A stretch of 64,000 nt of DNA from the NCBI GenBank assembly GCA_021770005.1, contig JAETRV010000010.1:1-64000 (forward strand), given 5' to 3'. The DNA comes from Anaerotruncus sp. (GTDB lineage Bacteria; Bacillota; Clostridia; Oscillospirales; Ruminococcaceae). Of this stretch, positions 27,137-36,581 are shown piece after piece (within the stretch, counting starts at the first letter, position 1; each line of letters begins with the position of its first letter). Made by a program: the position numbers and the translations under genes. The notes under the pieces were generated by a model. It had not been told where the DNA came from and did not search any database. It was given only the letters and a program-made list of their open reading frames with translations.

Positions 27137-27685
27137 TTACTTACCGAAATATCTGTTCAGCAGGCCATTGAATGCGCAGCCGTGACGGGCTTCATCTTTC
27201 GCCATCTCATGAACCGTGTCATGGATCGCATCCAGACCCAGCTCTTTTGCACGTGCAGCCAGCTTCTTCTTGCCGTCGCAAGCGCCGTTCTCAGCAGCAA
27301 CACGCAACTCAAGGTTCTTTTTGGTGTCAGCATTGACACATTCACCCAGCAGCTCTGCAAATTTTGCAGCATGCTCTGCCTCTTCATAAGCAGCCTTCTC
27401 ATAGTAGAGGCCGATCTCCGGATAGCCTTCACGGTGTGCCTGACGCGCCATTGCCAGATACATGCCAACCTCGGTGCACTCGCCGGTGAAGTTCATGCGC
27501 AGACCCTCAATGATCTCTGCATCAACACCAGCCGCAACGCCGATTCTGTGCTCATCCGCCCAGACCATCGAATCGCCCTTCTGCTCCTCAAATTTGGACG
27601 CAGGCGCTTTACACTGGGGGCAGAACTCCGGCGCAGAATCCCCTTCGTGAACGTATCCGCAAATGGTGCAAACAAACTTTTTCAT
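27137..27685 (-). CDS. reverse rubrerythrin (rubredoxin domain first)
   Basis: A 182-residue peroxide/oxygen-reducing protein. The rubredoxin Fe(Cys)4 domain comes first (C6, C9, C22, C25), then the ferritin-like di-iron domain with [20 protein letters not shown] (101-105), ENGACDGKK and DEARH (164-168). This is the 'reverse' rubrerythrin order known from clostridia, which act as NADH-linked peroxidases. The start is [11 protein letters not shown] at 27685; an ATG three codons upstream sits directly on the AGGAGG ribosome site and is too close to be used. Confidence 0.95.
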   Translation of the reverse strand: MKKFVCTICGYVHEGDSAPEFCPQCKAPASKFEEQKGDSMVWADEHRIGVAAGVDAEIIEGLRMNFTGECTEVGMYLAMARQAHREGYPEIGLYYEKAAYEEAEHAAKFAELLGECVNADTKKNLELRVAAENGACDGKKKLAARAKELGLDAIHDTVHEMAKDEARHGCAFNGLLNRYFGK

Positions 27686-27747
27686 GTGAAACATCCTCCT
27701 AAGTTTTATTTCATTTTAAAAATGATTCCTGTTTTCATCTTGATACA

Positions 27748-27776
27748 AATATACCACAAGTGTATAGTTAAGTCAA
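27748..27776 (-). promoter_or_regulatory. rubrerythrin promoter
   Basis: TTGACT, 17 bases, TATATT on the minus strand, about 65 bases upstream of the start codon. Confidence 0.75.
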
Positions 27777-27816
27777 GCCCTTTTTCGTTTCGTTTTCTAA
27801 AAATCGGTGTAATCGG

Positions 27817-27893
27817 ACATCGGAACGGGCAGCCGCCCGCGGATCGTTCTGTCCATAACTCTGGTATAATCGCTGTTTTATTATTATACCATA
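27817..27893 (+). repeat. core-plus-hairpin repeat, copy B
   Basis: Core CCGCGGATCGTTCTGTCCAT AAC, then a hairpin GGTATAAT...ATTATACC (27863-27890). An upstream CATCGGAACGGG is shared with copy C. The rest of the 27777-28189 gap has a CGCTTGAAAAAA...TTTTTTCAAGCG hairpin (28111-28139) and nothing else I recognise. Confidence 0.65.
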
Positions 27894-28189
27894 CGTCTCC
27901 GCCCGAAGGAACAGATATTTTGTAAATTTCTTTTGATCGTTCAAAATTTTCCTCTGCGAGGGTGCTGCATAATCTATCTGCCCTGCTCCATACTATAAGC
28001 GGACAACCTCAGCGCCAGTCTTTCTGAGGCCTGCGGCATCCCGCCACAGGAGGCCGCCAAAACCGGCTTTTGTCCAAACTGCACAGCCTATGACGGGGAT
28101 TACCCGTCCGCTTGAAAAAATCGGATTTTTTTCAAGCGACCAGCAATCTTGGTTTAAACCGCATTCCTGAAAGAAAAGAGGTGAACAAA

Positions 28190-28378
28190 ATGGCTCAGAA
28201 CAAAGCAAACAACAAAGCCACCAACAAGGCGCAGAACAGCGCATCCAACACCACAAACAATGCGTACGGCAATACCACTTCCAACTCGGTTTCGAACACC
28301 ACCGGCCGCAATGCTTATTCTCAGAAAAGCTCGCAGGCGAAAAAATCCGGCAGCAATGCAACCGACTGTAGCCACTAA
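28190..28378 (+). CDS. small Asn/Ser/Thr-rich protein, SASP-gamma-like
   Basis: A 62-residue low-complexity protein (MAQNKANNKATNKAQNSASN at the start, and a Ser/Lys/Asn-rich end). Composition and repetition resemble gamma-type small acid-soluble spore proteins and unnamed small Asn-rich proteins common in Clostridia. The start follows AGAGGTG at the right distance. If a spore protein, it would be made late in the forespore and degraded at germination; that is inference. Hairpins (28111-28139, 28541-28565) flank the gene. Confidence 0.6.
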   Translation: MAQNKANNKATNKAQNSASNTTNNAYGNTTSNSVSNTTGRNAYSQKSSQAKKSGSNATDCSH

Positions 28379-28599
28379 CTTTTCCTCTCTTTTGAAAGTC
28401 AACGCGCGTTAGGGCGGCTCTCTTCGAAGCGGTGGGTAAACAACCGTAATCACGTGGAAAATGCCGTTGGCCGTTGACGATGCAATCCGAATCGAGGCCA
28501 TGAAAAGCGGCCTTCTGCGGTGTTTGGCACCGCAGGCTTGAAAACGGTCTTTTCACCGTTTTCAAGCGATCAAAGGATAACACCAGTCGAAAAACAGAT

Positions 28600-28982
28600 T
28601 GGCATGCCCCCTCTGGATCGGAAGGATCCGGAGGGGGCTTTTTCTCTTGTAAAAAGCCCCCTCTTGCCGCCCAAAGGCGGCAATTCACCCGAAAAATACG
28701 CTTCACAGGATAAAGTATTTCGCTCATTGCGATGAGCGGCCAAAGGCTCTGCCTTTGGAAACCGCGATTTTTTGAAAAAAATCGAGTAAAACTTTAGGGC
28801 TTGTTTGAAAATAGAGAAATTGACGGATTTTTCGCAAAAAATGAGCAGCTGCAAGGAAAAAAGCGCAGGAATACTTGATGTATTCCGAGCATTTTTGACG
28901 CGGCAGATGCCGCTTTTTGTAGAAAAAGACAGTAATTTCGATTTTTCAAACAGCCCCTAGAGCTTGAATAGGCTTTAAGAGC
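28600..28982. repeat. composite dispersed repeat with a nested element
   Basis: Contains the GGGGGCTTTTTCTCTTG / CAAAAAGCCCCCT arm pair, the GCCGCC...GGCGGCAATTCACCC module and the tail GAGTAAAACTTTAG. That tail is interrupted at 28798-28957 by a separate 160-bp element and resumes with AGCTTGAATAGGCTTTAAGA. The intact tail is seen at 37.99 kb. No gene in 28379-29048. Confidence 0.6.
28798..28957. mobile_element. 160-bp MITE-like element nested in the repeat tail
   Basis: Imperfect inverted ends GGCTTGTTTGAAAATA and TTTTTCAAACAGCCCC are flanked by TAG on both sides (28795-28797, 28958-28960), a possible 3-bp target duplication. Removing it plus one TAG restores the family tail as found at 37,995-38,016. 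Non-coding, but with a GACGCGGCAGATGCCGCTTT hairpin inside. Confidence 0.65.
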
Positions 28983-28989
28983 CGCCTTC

Positions 28990-29060
28990 GGCGGTTGACC
29001 TCCCCGAGGAGGGCATCCTGCGCCCATAAGTTTGGTCTGGAACCAAACTTATGCTGTCTT
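28990..29060. repeat. fragment of the GC-rich repeat overlapping the YitT stop
   Basis: CCCGAGGAGGGCATCCTGCG and the hairpin CATAAGTTTGG...CCAAACTTATG match the GC-rich module at 33.7-34.2 kb. The YitT stop codon (29049-29051) lies inside the hairpin. Confidence 0.55.
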
Positions 29061-29918
29061 GAATCCCAATCCGAGCACCTCGCTCGAATCGCTGACAATG
29101 ATGAACGCCTTGGGATCGATCTCATGCACCAGCCTGCGCAGAGGGACATACTGCTGCCGCCGCACCGCGACCAGCAGCACCTGTGTTTCTGTGCGGGTGT
29201 ATCCGCCGGCCGCCTTGAGCAGCGTGCACCCTCTCCCGAGCTCCTCCATCAGTCTCCGGGCAATTTCAGCATGTGCCCCAGAGATGATGTGCAGCAGCTT
29301 GCCGGTATCCATACCATAGAGCACTGTATCGATCACGCGGGCAGAGGTGTATACCGTCACCACCCCGTAAAGCGCCGTTTCAATGGTCCCGAACACCACT
29401 GCCGACAGCGCGATTACAAATAGGTCAATTAGCATCAGCAGCCGCCCAAGCTGAATATAGGGAAATTTTAACTGGAACAGGCGAGAGAGGATGTCGGTGC
29501 CGCCTGTGGTAAAACCGCGCATCAGGACAAGCGCCATCCCCGCTCCGAGCAGCGACCCTCCAAACAGGCAGGCGAGCAGGACATCCCCTTGGTAGACCGG
29601 CGCCCACTGCACCCCATAGTCAATCATGATGGATAGCAAAACCACCGTTCCGAGGGTTTTGAGGGTAAATGCCCAGCCCAGAAACTTCAGCCCGATTAAC
29701 AGCAGCGGGATGTTGATGAAAAAGGACCATGTGCCGATCCCGACCGTGGGGACCAGGCTATGCAGCACGACCGCGAGCCCGCTCGCGCCGCCAGGCGCAA
29801 TCTGATTAGGGGCAATAAACATCTGCATCGCCAACGCCATCACCAAACACCCCGCTGTCGTAAACAGCAGGTCCAATAAACTGTCCCTGTATCGCTTCCC
29901 TTGATCTGGATGGCCCAT
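29049..29918 (-). CDS. YitT family membrane protein, second paralogue
   Basis: A 289-residue membrane protein with the same layout as the 6433-7356 gene: hydrophobic half-repeats with IAPNQIAPGGASGLAVVLHS and MRGFTTGGTDILSRLFQ, then a DUF2179 domain with AAGGYTRTETQVLLVAVR and IDPKAFIIVSDSSEVLG. Likely last gene of an obg-mrnC-YitT operon (20 bases after mrnC, GGAGG before the ATG). Its 3' end is embedded in a repeat fragment. Confidence 0.9.
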   Translation of the reverse strand: MGHPDQGKRYRDSLLDLLFTTAGCLVMALAMQMFIAPNQIAPGGASGLAVVLHSLVPTVGIGTWSFFINIPLLLIGLKFLGWAFTLKTLGTVVLLSIMIDYGVQWAPVYQGDVLLACLFGGSLLGAGMALVLMRGFTTGGTDILSRLFQLKFPYIQLGRLLMLIDLFVIALSAVVFGTIETALYGVVTVYTSARVIDTVLYGMDTGKLLHIISGAHAEIARRLMEELGRGCTLLKAAGGYTRTETQVLLVAVRRQQYVPLRRLVHEIDPKAFIIVSDSSEVLGLGFKTA

Positions 29919-29938
29919 AACGCCTATCCTCCGCTCAC

Positions 29939-30340
29939 TTACTCCTCTTCCACACGGTTTGCGAGGTCAAAGAGCTGATTGATTCTGTCGATCTCCCCCT
30001 TGATGTATAAGTACCCGAACAGCGCTTCCACGCCGGTCGCCCGGCGGTAGTCCGCCATGTCCGCATGTTTTGGCACGCTTGTCGTGTTCGCATTGCGTCC
30101 CCGTTTATAGACCGCCAGTTCCTCTTCGGTCAACACCTCGGAAATCCGCTCGAACGCACCCGACTGCGCGCCCGCGTTGACCAGCGAGACGGTCCGCCGG
30201 TGCATCTCGTTGACCGGCCGGTTGCCCTCCTCTACGACCCGCTGCCGGGCGCAAAGCTCATAGACCGCATCCCCAAGGAATGCCAAGGTCAATGGGCTGA
30301 GGAGCTTCAGGTCGGCGGACGGGACTCCTGTTCCCTGCAT
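29939..30340 (-). CDS. mrnC: mini-ribonuclease III
   Basis: A 133-residue RNase III catalytic domain without the dsRNA-binding domain. In Bacillus it matures the ends of 23S rRNA. Characteristic motifs are LAFLGDAVYEL, the central YKRGRNANTTSVPKHADMA and GVEALFGYLYIKGE. I chose the ATG at 30340 (MQGTGVPSADLK), about 10 bases after AGGA; a GTG three codons earlier is too close to it. It lies between obg and the YitT gene. Confidence 0.93.
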   Translation of the reverse strand: MQGTGVPSADLKLLSPLTLAFLGDAVYELCARQRVVEEGNRPVNEMHRRTVSLVNAGAQSGAFERISEVLTEEELAVYKRGRNANTTSVPKHADMADYRRATGVEALFGYLYIKGEIDRINQLFDLANRVEEE

Positions 30341-30352
30341 TCCAACCACGTC

Positions 30353-31762
<1,410 letters not shown>

Positions 31763-32020
31763 TTACTGTGCAGGCGCGATCGAGACCTTTTTGCGGTCAC
31801 GGCCCATGCGCTCAAACTTGACAATACCGTCAGTGAGTGCAAACAGGGTATCGTCGGAACCTTTGCCGACATTGGTGCCCGGATGGATGTGGGTGCCTCT
31901 CTGCCGGACAAGGATGTTGCCCGCCAGAACGAACTGGCCATCCGCACGTTTTACGCCAAGCCGTTTGGATTCGGAATCGCGTCCGTTTTTGGTAGAGCCT
32001 ACGCCTTTCTTATGTGCCAT
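31763..32020 (-). CDS. rpmA: ribosomal protein L27
   Basis: An 85-residue large-subunit protein whose N-terminus reaches the peptidyl-transferase centre. It starts directly [20 protein letters not shown]. The N-terminal extension ending in FF that most Firmicutes L27 carry and cleave with the protease Prp is absent. No prp gene lies between rplU and rpmA, its usual place, so the two losses agree. Confidence 0.97.
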   Translation of the reverse strand: MAHKKGVGSTKNGRDSESKRLGVKRADGQFVLAGNILVRQRGTHIHPGTNVGKGSDDTLFALTDGIVKFERMGRDRKKVSIAPAQ

Positions 32021-32053
32021 AAACTAACACCTCTGCTTTCTCAAATCACAAAA

Positions 32054-32365
32054 TTAAGCCTTAATCGACTGGATTTCCACTTTGGTATAGGGCTGTCTGT
32101 GGCCGAGCTTGCGGGCAGAACCCTTTTTCGGGCGGTAGGTGAAAACGGTCACCTTTTTGGACTTGCCGTTTTTGAGCACCTTGCCGGTGACAACCGCTCC
32201 GTCAACCGTCGGGGCGCCGACAACCATGCCATCCTCTTTCCCTACGACCAGAACCTGATCGAAATCAACCGTTGCGTCCACTTCGGCGTCGAGCTTCTCG
32301 ATAAAAACAACATCGCCTTCACAAACGCGATACTGCTTTCCGCCGGTGCAAATGACTGCGTACAT
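32054..32365 (-). CDS. rplU: ribosomal protein L21
   Basis: A 103-residue 23S-binding protein ([20 protein letters not shown] at the start; [20 protein letters not shown]-like end). First gene of a two-gene unit with rpmA, behind a strong promoter and an L21-type leader. Confidence 0.97.
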   Translation of the reverse strand: MYAVICTGGKQYRVCEGDVVFIEKLDAEVDATVDFDQVLVVGKEDGMVVGAPTVDGAVVTGKVLKNGKSKKVTVFTYRPKKGSARKLGHRQPYTKVEIQSIKA

Positions 32366-32441
32366 TCTGCTTCCTCATTTCTCTAAGACTCGCTGCAAAC
32401 AGGCGGCGCAAGGGCGCACTTTTGGCCTGACACACGCGGCA
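32366..32441 (-). ncRNA. probable L21 leader RNA
   Basis: Between the promoter and rplU the minus strand reads GTCAGGCCAAAAGTGCGCCC then TTGCGCCGCC. This resembles the conserved core of the Firmicutes L21 leader, thought to let L21 control its own mRNA. Call made from memory of the motif. Confidence 0.65.
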
Positions 32442-32447
32442 TGGTTT

Positions 32448-32476
32448 ATTTTAGCATAACCCGGACGGGTTGTCAA
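32448..32476 (-). promoter_or_regulatory. rplU-rpmA promoter
   Basis: TTGACA, 17 bases, TAAAAT on the minus strand. Confidence 0.85.
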
Positions 32477-32510
32477 GCAGGTAGCCTGCTGCGTGTTGCT
32501 CTTTGAAGCT

Positions 32511-32602
32511 GGCTATGGTAGAATAGCTGCAAAGCAGCTATTCTACGGGGTTATGGCCAGAACGATCCGCGGGCAGTCGCCCGCTCCCGTTCCGATGGGC
32601 GA
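32511..32602 (-). repeat. core-plus-hairpin repeat, copy C (inverted)
   Basis: On the minus strand: CATCGGAACGGG, then CCGCGGATCGTTCTGGCCAT AACC, then a perfect 13-bp hairpin GTAGAATAGCTGC with GCAGCTATTCTAC (32518-32546). Same layout as copies A and B but with a different stem sequence. Confidence 0.7.
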
Positions 32603-32650
32603 TTGTGATAAAATGCGTGCTGCGAACCGAAAGGATGGAGGGTGATATAG

Positions 32651-33070
32651 ATGAAAGACTATATAGCGAAGCGGGTACACGAATTGTACTGGGAACAAGA
32701 TGTAAATTGTGCGGTAGCCTCGCTGCTCTGTTTGGGTGAATGTTTCAAAATTCCCATTGAGCCGCAAACCATTTGTGCCGCAGCCGGACTGCATGGTGCG
32801 GGCGGATACAGGGCGCAATGTGGTCTGGTGGAAGGCGCGCTCATGTTTATCGGGATCTATCTTCATGCGCTGGGAAAAACAGAAGATGAAATTGTATCTG
32901 CTTGTTATCATTTTGCGGCTGCCTTCGACCGCACATTTGGCTCGTTAAGATGCTTGGAATTGCGTCCTTCAGGTTTTTCAGAAACCGATCCGCCGCATAT
33001 GTGCGAAGGTCTAACCTGCAATGGGATTGCATTTGCATACCAGTCTATTTTAAAGATGGAAAAGCAGTAG
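32651..33070 (+). CDS. C-GCAxxG-C-C family redox-type protein
   Basis: A 139-residue soluble protein with the spaced cysteines of the C_GCAxxG_C_C family: DVNCAVASLLCLGE, GLHGAGGYRAQCGLVEGALM, GSLRCLELRP and HMCEGLTC. Members are common in anaerobes and often sit near redox or metal genes; the family role is not settled, and iron-sulfur or metal binding is only inferred. It is just upstream of the Rrf2 regulator. The start is supported by GGAGGGTG. Confidence 0.8.
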   Translation: MKDYIAKRVHELYWEQDVNCAVASLLCLGECFKIPIEPQTICAAAGLHGAGGYRAQCGLVEGALMFIGIYLHALGKTEDEIVSACYHFAAAFDRTFGSLRCLELRPSGFSETDPPHMCEGLTCNGIAFAYQSILKMEKQ

Positions 33071-33181
33071 AGGAATTCCAGTTTATGAGAAGGTTACCCT
33101 CGTCGGGTAACCTTCTCTTTATATATTTGCATAAAATTTTGTAGATTGTGCAAAAAAATAGGGGGATTTTGAGGAATATTG

Positions 33182-33210
33182 TTGACAAGATTTGTCCAAT
33201 TTGATATTCT
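33182..33210 (+). promoter_or_regulatory. rrf2 promoter
   Basis: TTGACA, 17 bases, TATTCT, with the regulator start 23 bases beyond. Confidence 0.75.
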
Positions 33211-33232
33211 ATTAACAAAGGAGGGGCTGTAC

Positions 33233-33667
33233 TTGTTTATTACACGCGAGACCGACTATGCGCTGCGGATCCTCCGCGCGCTTGCGGACGGGAACCGCCG
33301 GAATCTATCACAGGTCTGCGAGCAGCAGATGGTCCCCTCCTCCTTCGCCTACAAGATCATCCGGAAGCTGGAAAAAGCGGGGTATCTTACGGTATCACGC
33401 GGCACCGGCGGAGGGTGTACGCTGACCGCCGACCTGCAAGCGCTGACCCTCTTTGACCTGCTCGGCGCGATGGGGGAGGACTGCCGGATCAATGCCTGTA
33501 TCGACCCGGCGTTCGACTGCTCATGGCGGAACCGGTATGGGGCCTGCCCCACCAACCACTGCCTCTGTGAAATTCAGAGGACGATCAACGCCGAGCTCCA
33601 ACGGCATACGCTCCATCAGCTATTGTTCAGCGATGAGGAGGGAAAGCCGGAGGGTGTTTCGGGATAA
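33233..33667 (+). CDS. Rrf2-family iron-sulfur regulator
   Basis: A 144-residue winged-helix regulator (LFITRETDYALRILRAL at the start, then SYFAYKIIRKLEKAGYL-type recognition region). The second half has five cysteines near INAC, DCSWRNRYGACPTNHCLC, consistent with an IscR/NsrR/RsrR-type cluster. The TTG at 33233 is the likely start: AAGGAGGGG stands 8 bases before it, and no ATG precedes the family N-terminus. It lies 560 bases upstream of cooS on the same strand and is the obvious candidate regulator of the CODH genes, but repeat DNA now fills the gap between them. Confidence 0.88.
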   Translation: MFITRETDYALRILRALADGNRRNLSQVCEQQMVPSSFAYKIIRKLEKAGYLTVSRGTGGGCTLTADLQALTLFDLLGAMGEDCRINACIDPAFDCSWRNRYGACPTNHCLCEIQRTINAELQRHTLHQLLFSDEEGKPEGVSG

Positions 33668-33735
33668 GAAACAGGCGTTAAGGGCCTGTTCAGAATCTTT
33701 TGCAGGGGATATCTTTCTCTTGCAGAAAGCCCTTT

Positions 33736-33941
33736 CTTGCCGGGGTGGGGCCTACGGGGAGGGGTCGCCGATCCCTATCCCGCAAGACAGCCCGCAAGGG
33801 GCGTCGCGGCGGATGCCGCGCTTCGGGCTGAAAGCCCGAGAAGCCCCGAGGAGGACGCTTTGCGCCCGGAAGTTTGGTCTGGGGCTAAACTTCCAGCTGC
33901 CCCGCCCCCGCAATTTTTCAAGAAAAATTGCGTAAAGCTTT
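33736..33941. repeat. direct repeat copy 1 of the GC-rich module
   Basis: Starts CTTGCCGGGGTGGGGCCTAC, ends GCGTAAAGCTTT; nearly identical to copy 2 at 33974-34178. The start-to-start distance is 238 bases. Confidence 0.75.
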
Positions 33942-33973
33942 TGGCTAAGGGAAAAGAGAGGAGCTCCCCCCAG

Positions 33974-34178
33974 CTTGCCGGGGTGGGGCCTGCGGGGAGG
34001 GGTCGCTGACCCCTAGCCCGCAAGACAGCCCGCAAGGGGCGTCGCGGCGGATGCCGCGCTTCGGGCTGAAAGCCCGAGAAGCCCCGAGGAGGGCGCTTTG
34101 CGCCCGGAAGTTTGGTCTGGGGCCAAACTTCCAGCTGTCCCGCCCCCGCAATTGTTCGAGAAAATGGAGTAAAGCTTT
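33974..34178. repeat. direct repeat copy 2 of the GC-rich module
   Basis: Starts CTTGCCGGGGTGGGGCCTGC, ends GAGTAAAGCTTT. Related copies lie at 7.64 and, in part, 29.0 kb. Confidence 0.75.
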
Positions 34179-34229
34179 CGATTTTGAATCGGCTCTTAAA
34201 AGCTGTTCGATGATAAAGGAGGAATTTTT

Positions 34230-36113
34230 ATGAACCAGTGTTATGGATGCAACACCTGCCAAAGTGCGGATAAGCCGCTCGAAAGCTACATCCGTTCCCT
34301 GCCGATGCAAACCTCCCACCACCGGGTGGAGGACCAGTCGGTCAAATGCGGGTTCGGCCTGCAAGGGGTCTGCTGCCGGCTCTGCTCCAACGGTCCCTGC
34401 CGGATCACCCCGGATGCTGGCCGCGGCATCTGCGGCGCCACCGCCGACGTGATCGTCGCCCGCAATTTCCTGCGCGCAGTCGCGTCCGGGTCGGGCTGCT
34501 ACATCCATGTTGTGGAAAACACCGCGCTCAACCTCAAAAATACCGCCCTGGCCAAAGGGGTTATCAAAGGCGAAAAGGCACTTGCCCACCTCTGTGAGCT
34601 GTTTGGGATCGAGCAGGGGGACAAATATGAAAACGCGCTCGCAGTGGCGCAGAAGGTGCTTGACGACCTGTACAAGCCCGAATACCAGAAGATGGAGCTG
34701 GTCGAAAAGCTGGCATACGCTCCACGCTACAAAAAGTGGCGGGAATTAAATATTCTGCCGGGCGGTTCGAACGCAGAGATTGTCAAGGGTGTGGTAAAAT
34801 GCTCGACCAATCTGAACTCCGACCCGGTTGACATGCTGCTGACCTGTCTGAAGTTGGGCATCTCGACCGGACTTTACGGTTTGACCCTCACCAACCTGCT
34901 CAATGATGTGATGCTCGGCGAACCGGAGATCCGTCCTGCGCCGGTCGGGCTGGGCGTGATCGACCCCGATTACATCAACATCATGATTACCGGGCACCAG
35001 CACTCGACCTTCTCCTATTTGCAGGACCGCCTGATCGAACCGGATGTGGTCGAAAAAGCGAAAGCGGCGGGTGCGAAAGGCTTCAAACTGGTTGGGTGCA
35101 CCTGTGTCGGGCAGGATTTGCAGCTGCGCGGCGCACACTACACCGAGGTGTTCGACGGCCACGCGGGCAACAACTACACCTCCGAGGCGGTGCTCGCAAC
35201 CGGCGGGATCGACGCGGTGCTTTCCGAGTTCAACTGCACGCTGCCGGGTATCGAACCGATCTGTGACGAGCTCAAGATCAAACAGATCTGTCTGGACGAC
35301 GTTGCGAAGAAAGCGAACGCGGAGTACCGTCCGTTTGTCTTTGAGACCCGCAAGGAGGACAGCGACGCGATCATCGACGCGATTATCGAGGCATACAAGG
35401 CCCGCCGCGGCGTGGTACCGCTCAACCTGCTGCCCGAGCACGGCAACAAAAATACCATCACCGGTGTTTCGGAGGTTTCGCTCAAGCAGTTCCTCGGCGG
35501 GAACTGGAAGCCGCTCATTGATCTGATCGTGTCGGGCGACATCAAGGGGGTTGCCGGCGTGGTTGGCTGCTCCAACCTGACGTTTGGCGGTCATGATGTA
35601 CTTACCGTTGAGCTGACGAAAGAACTGATTAAACGGGATATTATCGTCCTGTCGGCGGGCTGCTCGTCGGGCGGGCTGGAAAACTGTGGCCTGATGACCC
35701 CCGAAGCCGCCGAACTTGCGGGCCCCAAGCTCCAAGCGGTCTGCAAAAAGCTGGGAATCCCGCCCGTGCTCAACTTCGGGCCCTGCCTCGCGATTGGACG
35801 GCTTGAGATCGTCGCGACCGAGCTGGCCCAGGCGATTGGCGTTGACCTGCCGCAGCTCCCACTGGTCCTCTCCGCGCCCCAGTGGCTGGAAGAGCAGGCG
35901 CTGGCGGACGGTGCGTTCGGGCTGGCGCTCGGCCTGCCGCTGCATCTGGGCGAGCCGCCGTTCATCACCGGCAGCAAGCTGGTGACCAAGGTGCTGACCG
36001 AGGATATGAAGTCCCTGACCGGCGGGCAGGTCGTGATTGATCCGGATGGGCAGTCGGCGGCCGAACGCCTGGAAAAGATCATTCTGGAAAAACGTGCCGG
36101 GCTGAATATATAA
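34230..36113 (+). CDS. cooS: anaerobic (Ni,Fe) carbon monoxide dehydrogenase catalytic subunit, divergent
   Basis: A 627-residue CooS-type enzyme interconverting CO and CO2. Cluster D ligands are C40 and C48; cluster B ligands C49, C52, C57, C68. C-cluster candidates are H256 (ITGHQHS), C292 (GCTCVGQD), C336 (EFNCTLPG), C447 (VVGCSNL), C478 (LSAGCSS) and C519 (NFGPCLA), matching by position H261, C295, C333, C446, C476 and C526 of the well-studied enzyme. Differences: the usual APEW...EKA catalytic lysine segment reads APQWLEEQA (Gln at 555), the stretch expected to hold the His proton relay keeps only H93, and GSCVDNSR is FGPCLAIGR. It may belong to a less studied CODH clade. First gene of a three-gene operon with a strong AAAGGAGG site. 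Confidence 0.9.
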   Translation: MNQCYGCNTCQSADKPLESYIRSLPMQTSHHRVEDQSVKCGFGLQGVCCRLCSNGPCRITPDAGRGICGATADVIVARNFLRAVASGSGCYIHVVENTALNLKNTALAKGVIKGEKALAHLCELFGIEQGDKYENALAVAQKVLDDLYKPEYQKMELVEKLAYAPRYKKWRELNILPGGSNAEIVKGVVKCSTNLNSDPVDMLLTCLKLGISTGLYGLTLTNLLNDVMLGEPEIRPAPVGLGVIDPDYINIMITGHQHSTFSYLQDRLIEPDVVEKAKAAGAKGFKLVGCTCVGQDLQLRGAHYTEVFDGHAGNNYTSEAVLATGGIDAVLSEFNCTLPGIEPICDELKIKQICLDDVAKKANAEYRPFVFETRKEDSDAIIDAIIEAYKARRGVVPLNLLPEHGNKNTITGVSEVSLKQFLGGNWKPLIDLIVSGDIKGVAGVVGCSNLTFGGHDVLTVELTKELIKRDIIVLSAGCSSGGLENCGLMTPEAAELAGPKLQAVCKKLGIPPVLNFGPCLAIGRLEIVATELAQAIGVDLPQLPLVLSAPQWLEEQALADGAFGLALGLPLHLGEPPFITGSKLVTKVLTEDMKSLTGGQVVIDPDGQSAAERLEKIILEKRAGLNI

Positions 36114-36130
36114 AGGGGGTCGGCAGCATA

Positions 36131-36580
36131 ATGAAAAGGATTCTGATTGATGCGGACAAGTGCGATGGCTGCAAAAACTGTTCGATCGCCTGCATGAACG
36201 CCCACCGGACCGACGGCGGGGACAGCGTCTATACCCTTGACCTGAACGACCCGGCGAACGAAAGCCGCAACTTCATCCGGCTGGACGGGGACGGGCATTA
36301 TAAGCCGATCTTCTGCCGCCATTGTGATGTCCCGATGTGCGCGGGGAGCTGTATGAGCGGCGCGCTCCAGAAGGATCTGCAAACCGGGCTGGTCACCTAT
36401 GATGAGGATCGGTGCGGCTCCTGCTATATGTGCGTCATGAACTGCCCATACGGGGTGCCAAAGCCCGACCGGGTTTCCCGCACAAAGGTCATCAAATGCG
36501 ATTTCTGCAAAGACAAGGGCGGCGAGCCGAGCTGCGTCAAAGCCTGCCCGAAAAAAGCGATCTGGGTAGAGGAGGTATAA
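36131..36580 (+). CDS. CooF-like polyferredoxin
   Basis: A 149-residue electron carrier with four [4Fe-4S] motifs: CDGCKNCSIAC, CRHCDVPMCAGSC, CGSCYMCVMNCP and CDFCKDKGGEPSCVKACP. CooF proteins move electrons between CooS and a partner. It starts 17 bases after cooS and is followed after one base by the oxidoreductase gene. Confidence 0.93.
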   Translation: MKRILIDADKCDGCKNCSIACMNAHRTDGGDSVYTLDLNDPANESRNFIRLDGDGHYKPIFCRHCDVPMCAGSCMSGALQKDLQTGLVTYDEDRCGSCYMCVMNCPYGVPKPDRVSRTKVIKCDFCKDKGGEPSCVKACPKKAIWVEEV

Positions 36581-36581
36581 G

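Larger units (their letters stand above)
33678..34199. mobile_element. 522-bp non-coding repeat element between rrf2 and cooS
   Basis: Ends TTAAGGGCCTGTTCAGAATC and (reverse complement) TTAAGAGCCGATTCAAAATC agree at 16 of 20 positions. Inside are two direct copies of a GC-rich block of about 205 bp (33736-33941 and 33974-34178), each with GGGCGC...GCGCCC, a 10-bp GGAAGTTTGG...CCAAACTTCC hairpin and a poly-A/T hairpin near the end. No gene. The second copy ends about 50 bases before cooS. Confidence 0.6.

Noticed and set aside
34746-35945. 399-residue frame opposite cooS
   Set aside because: Shadow of cooS; Arg/Gln-rich composition and no family motif.
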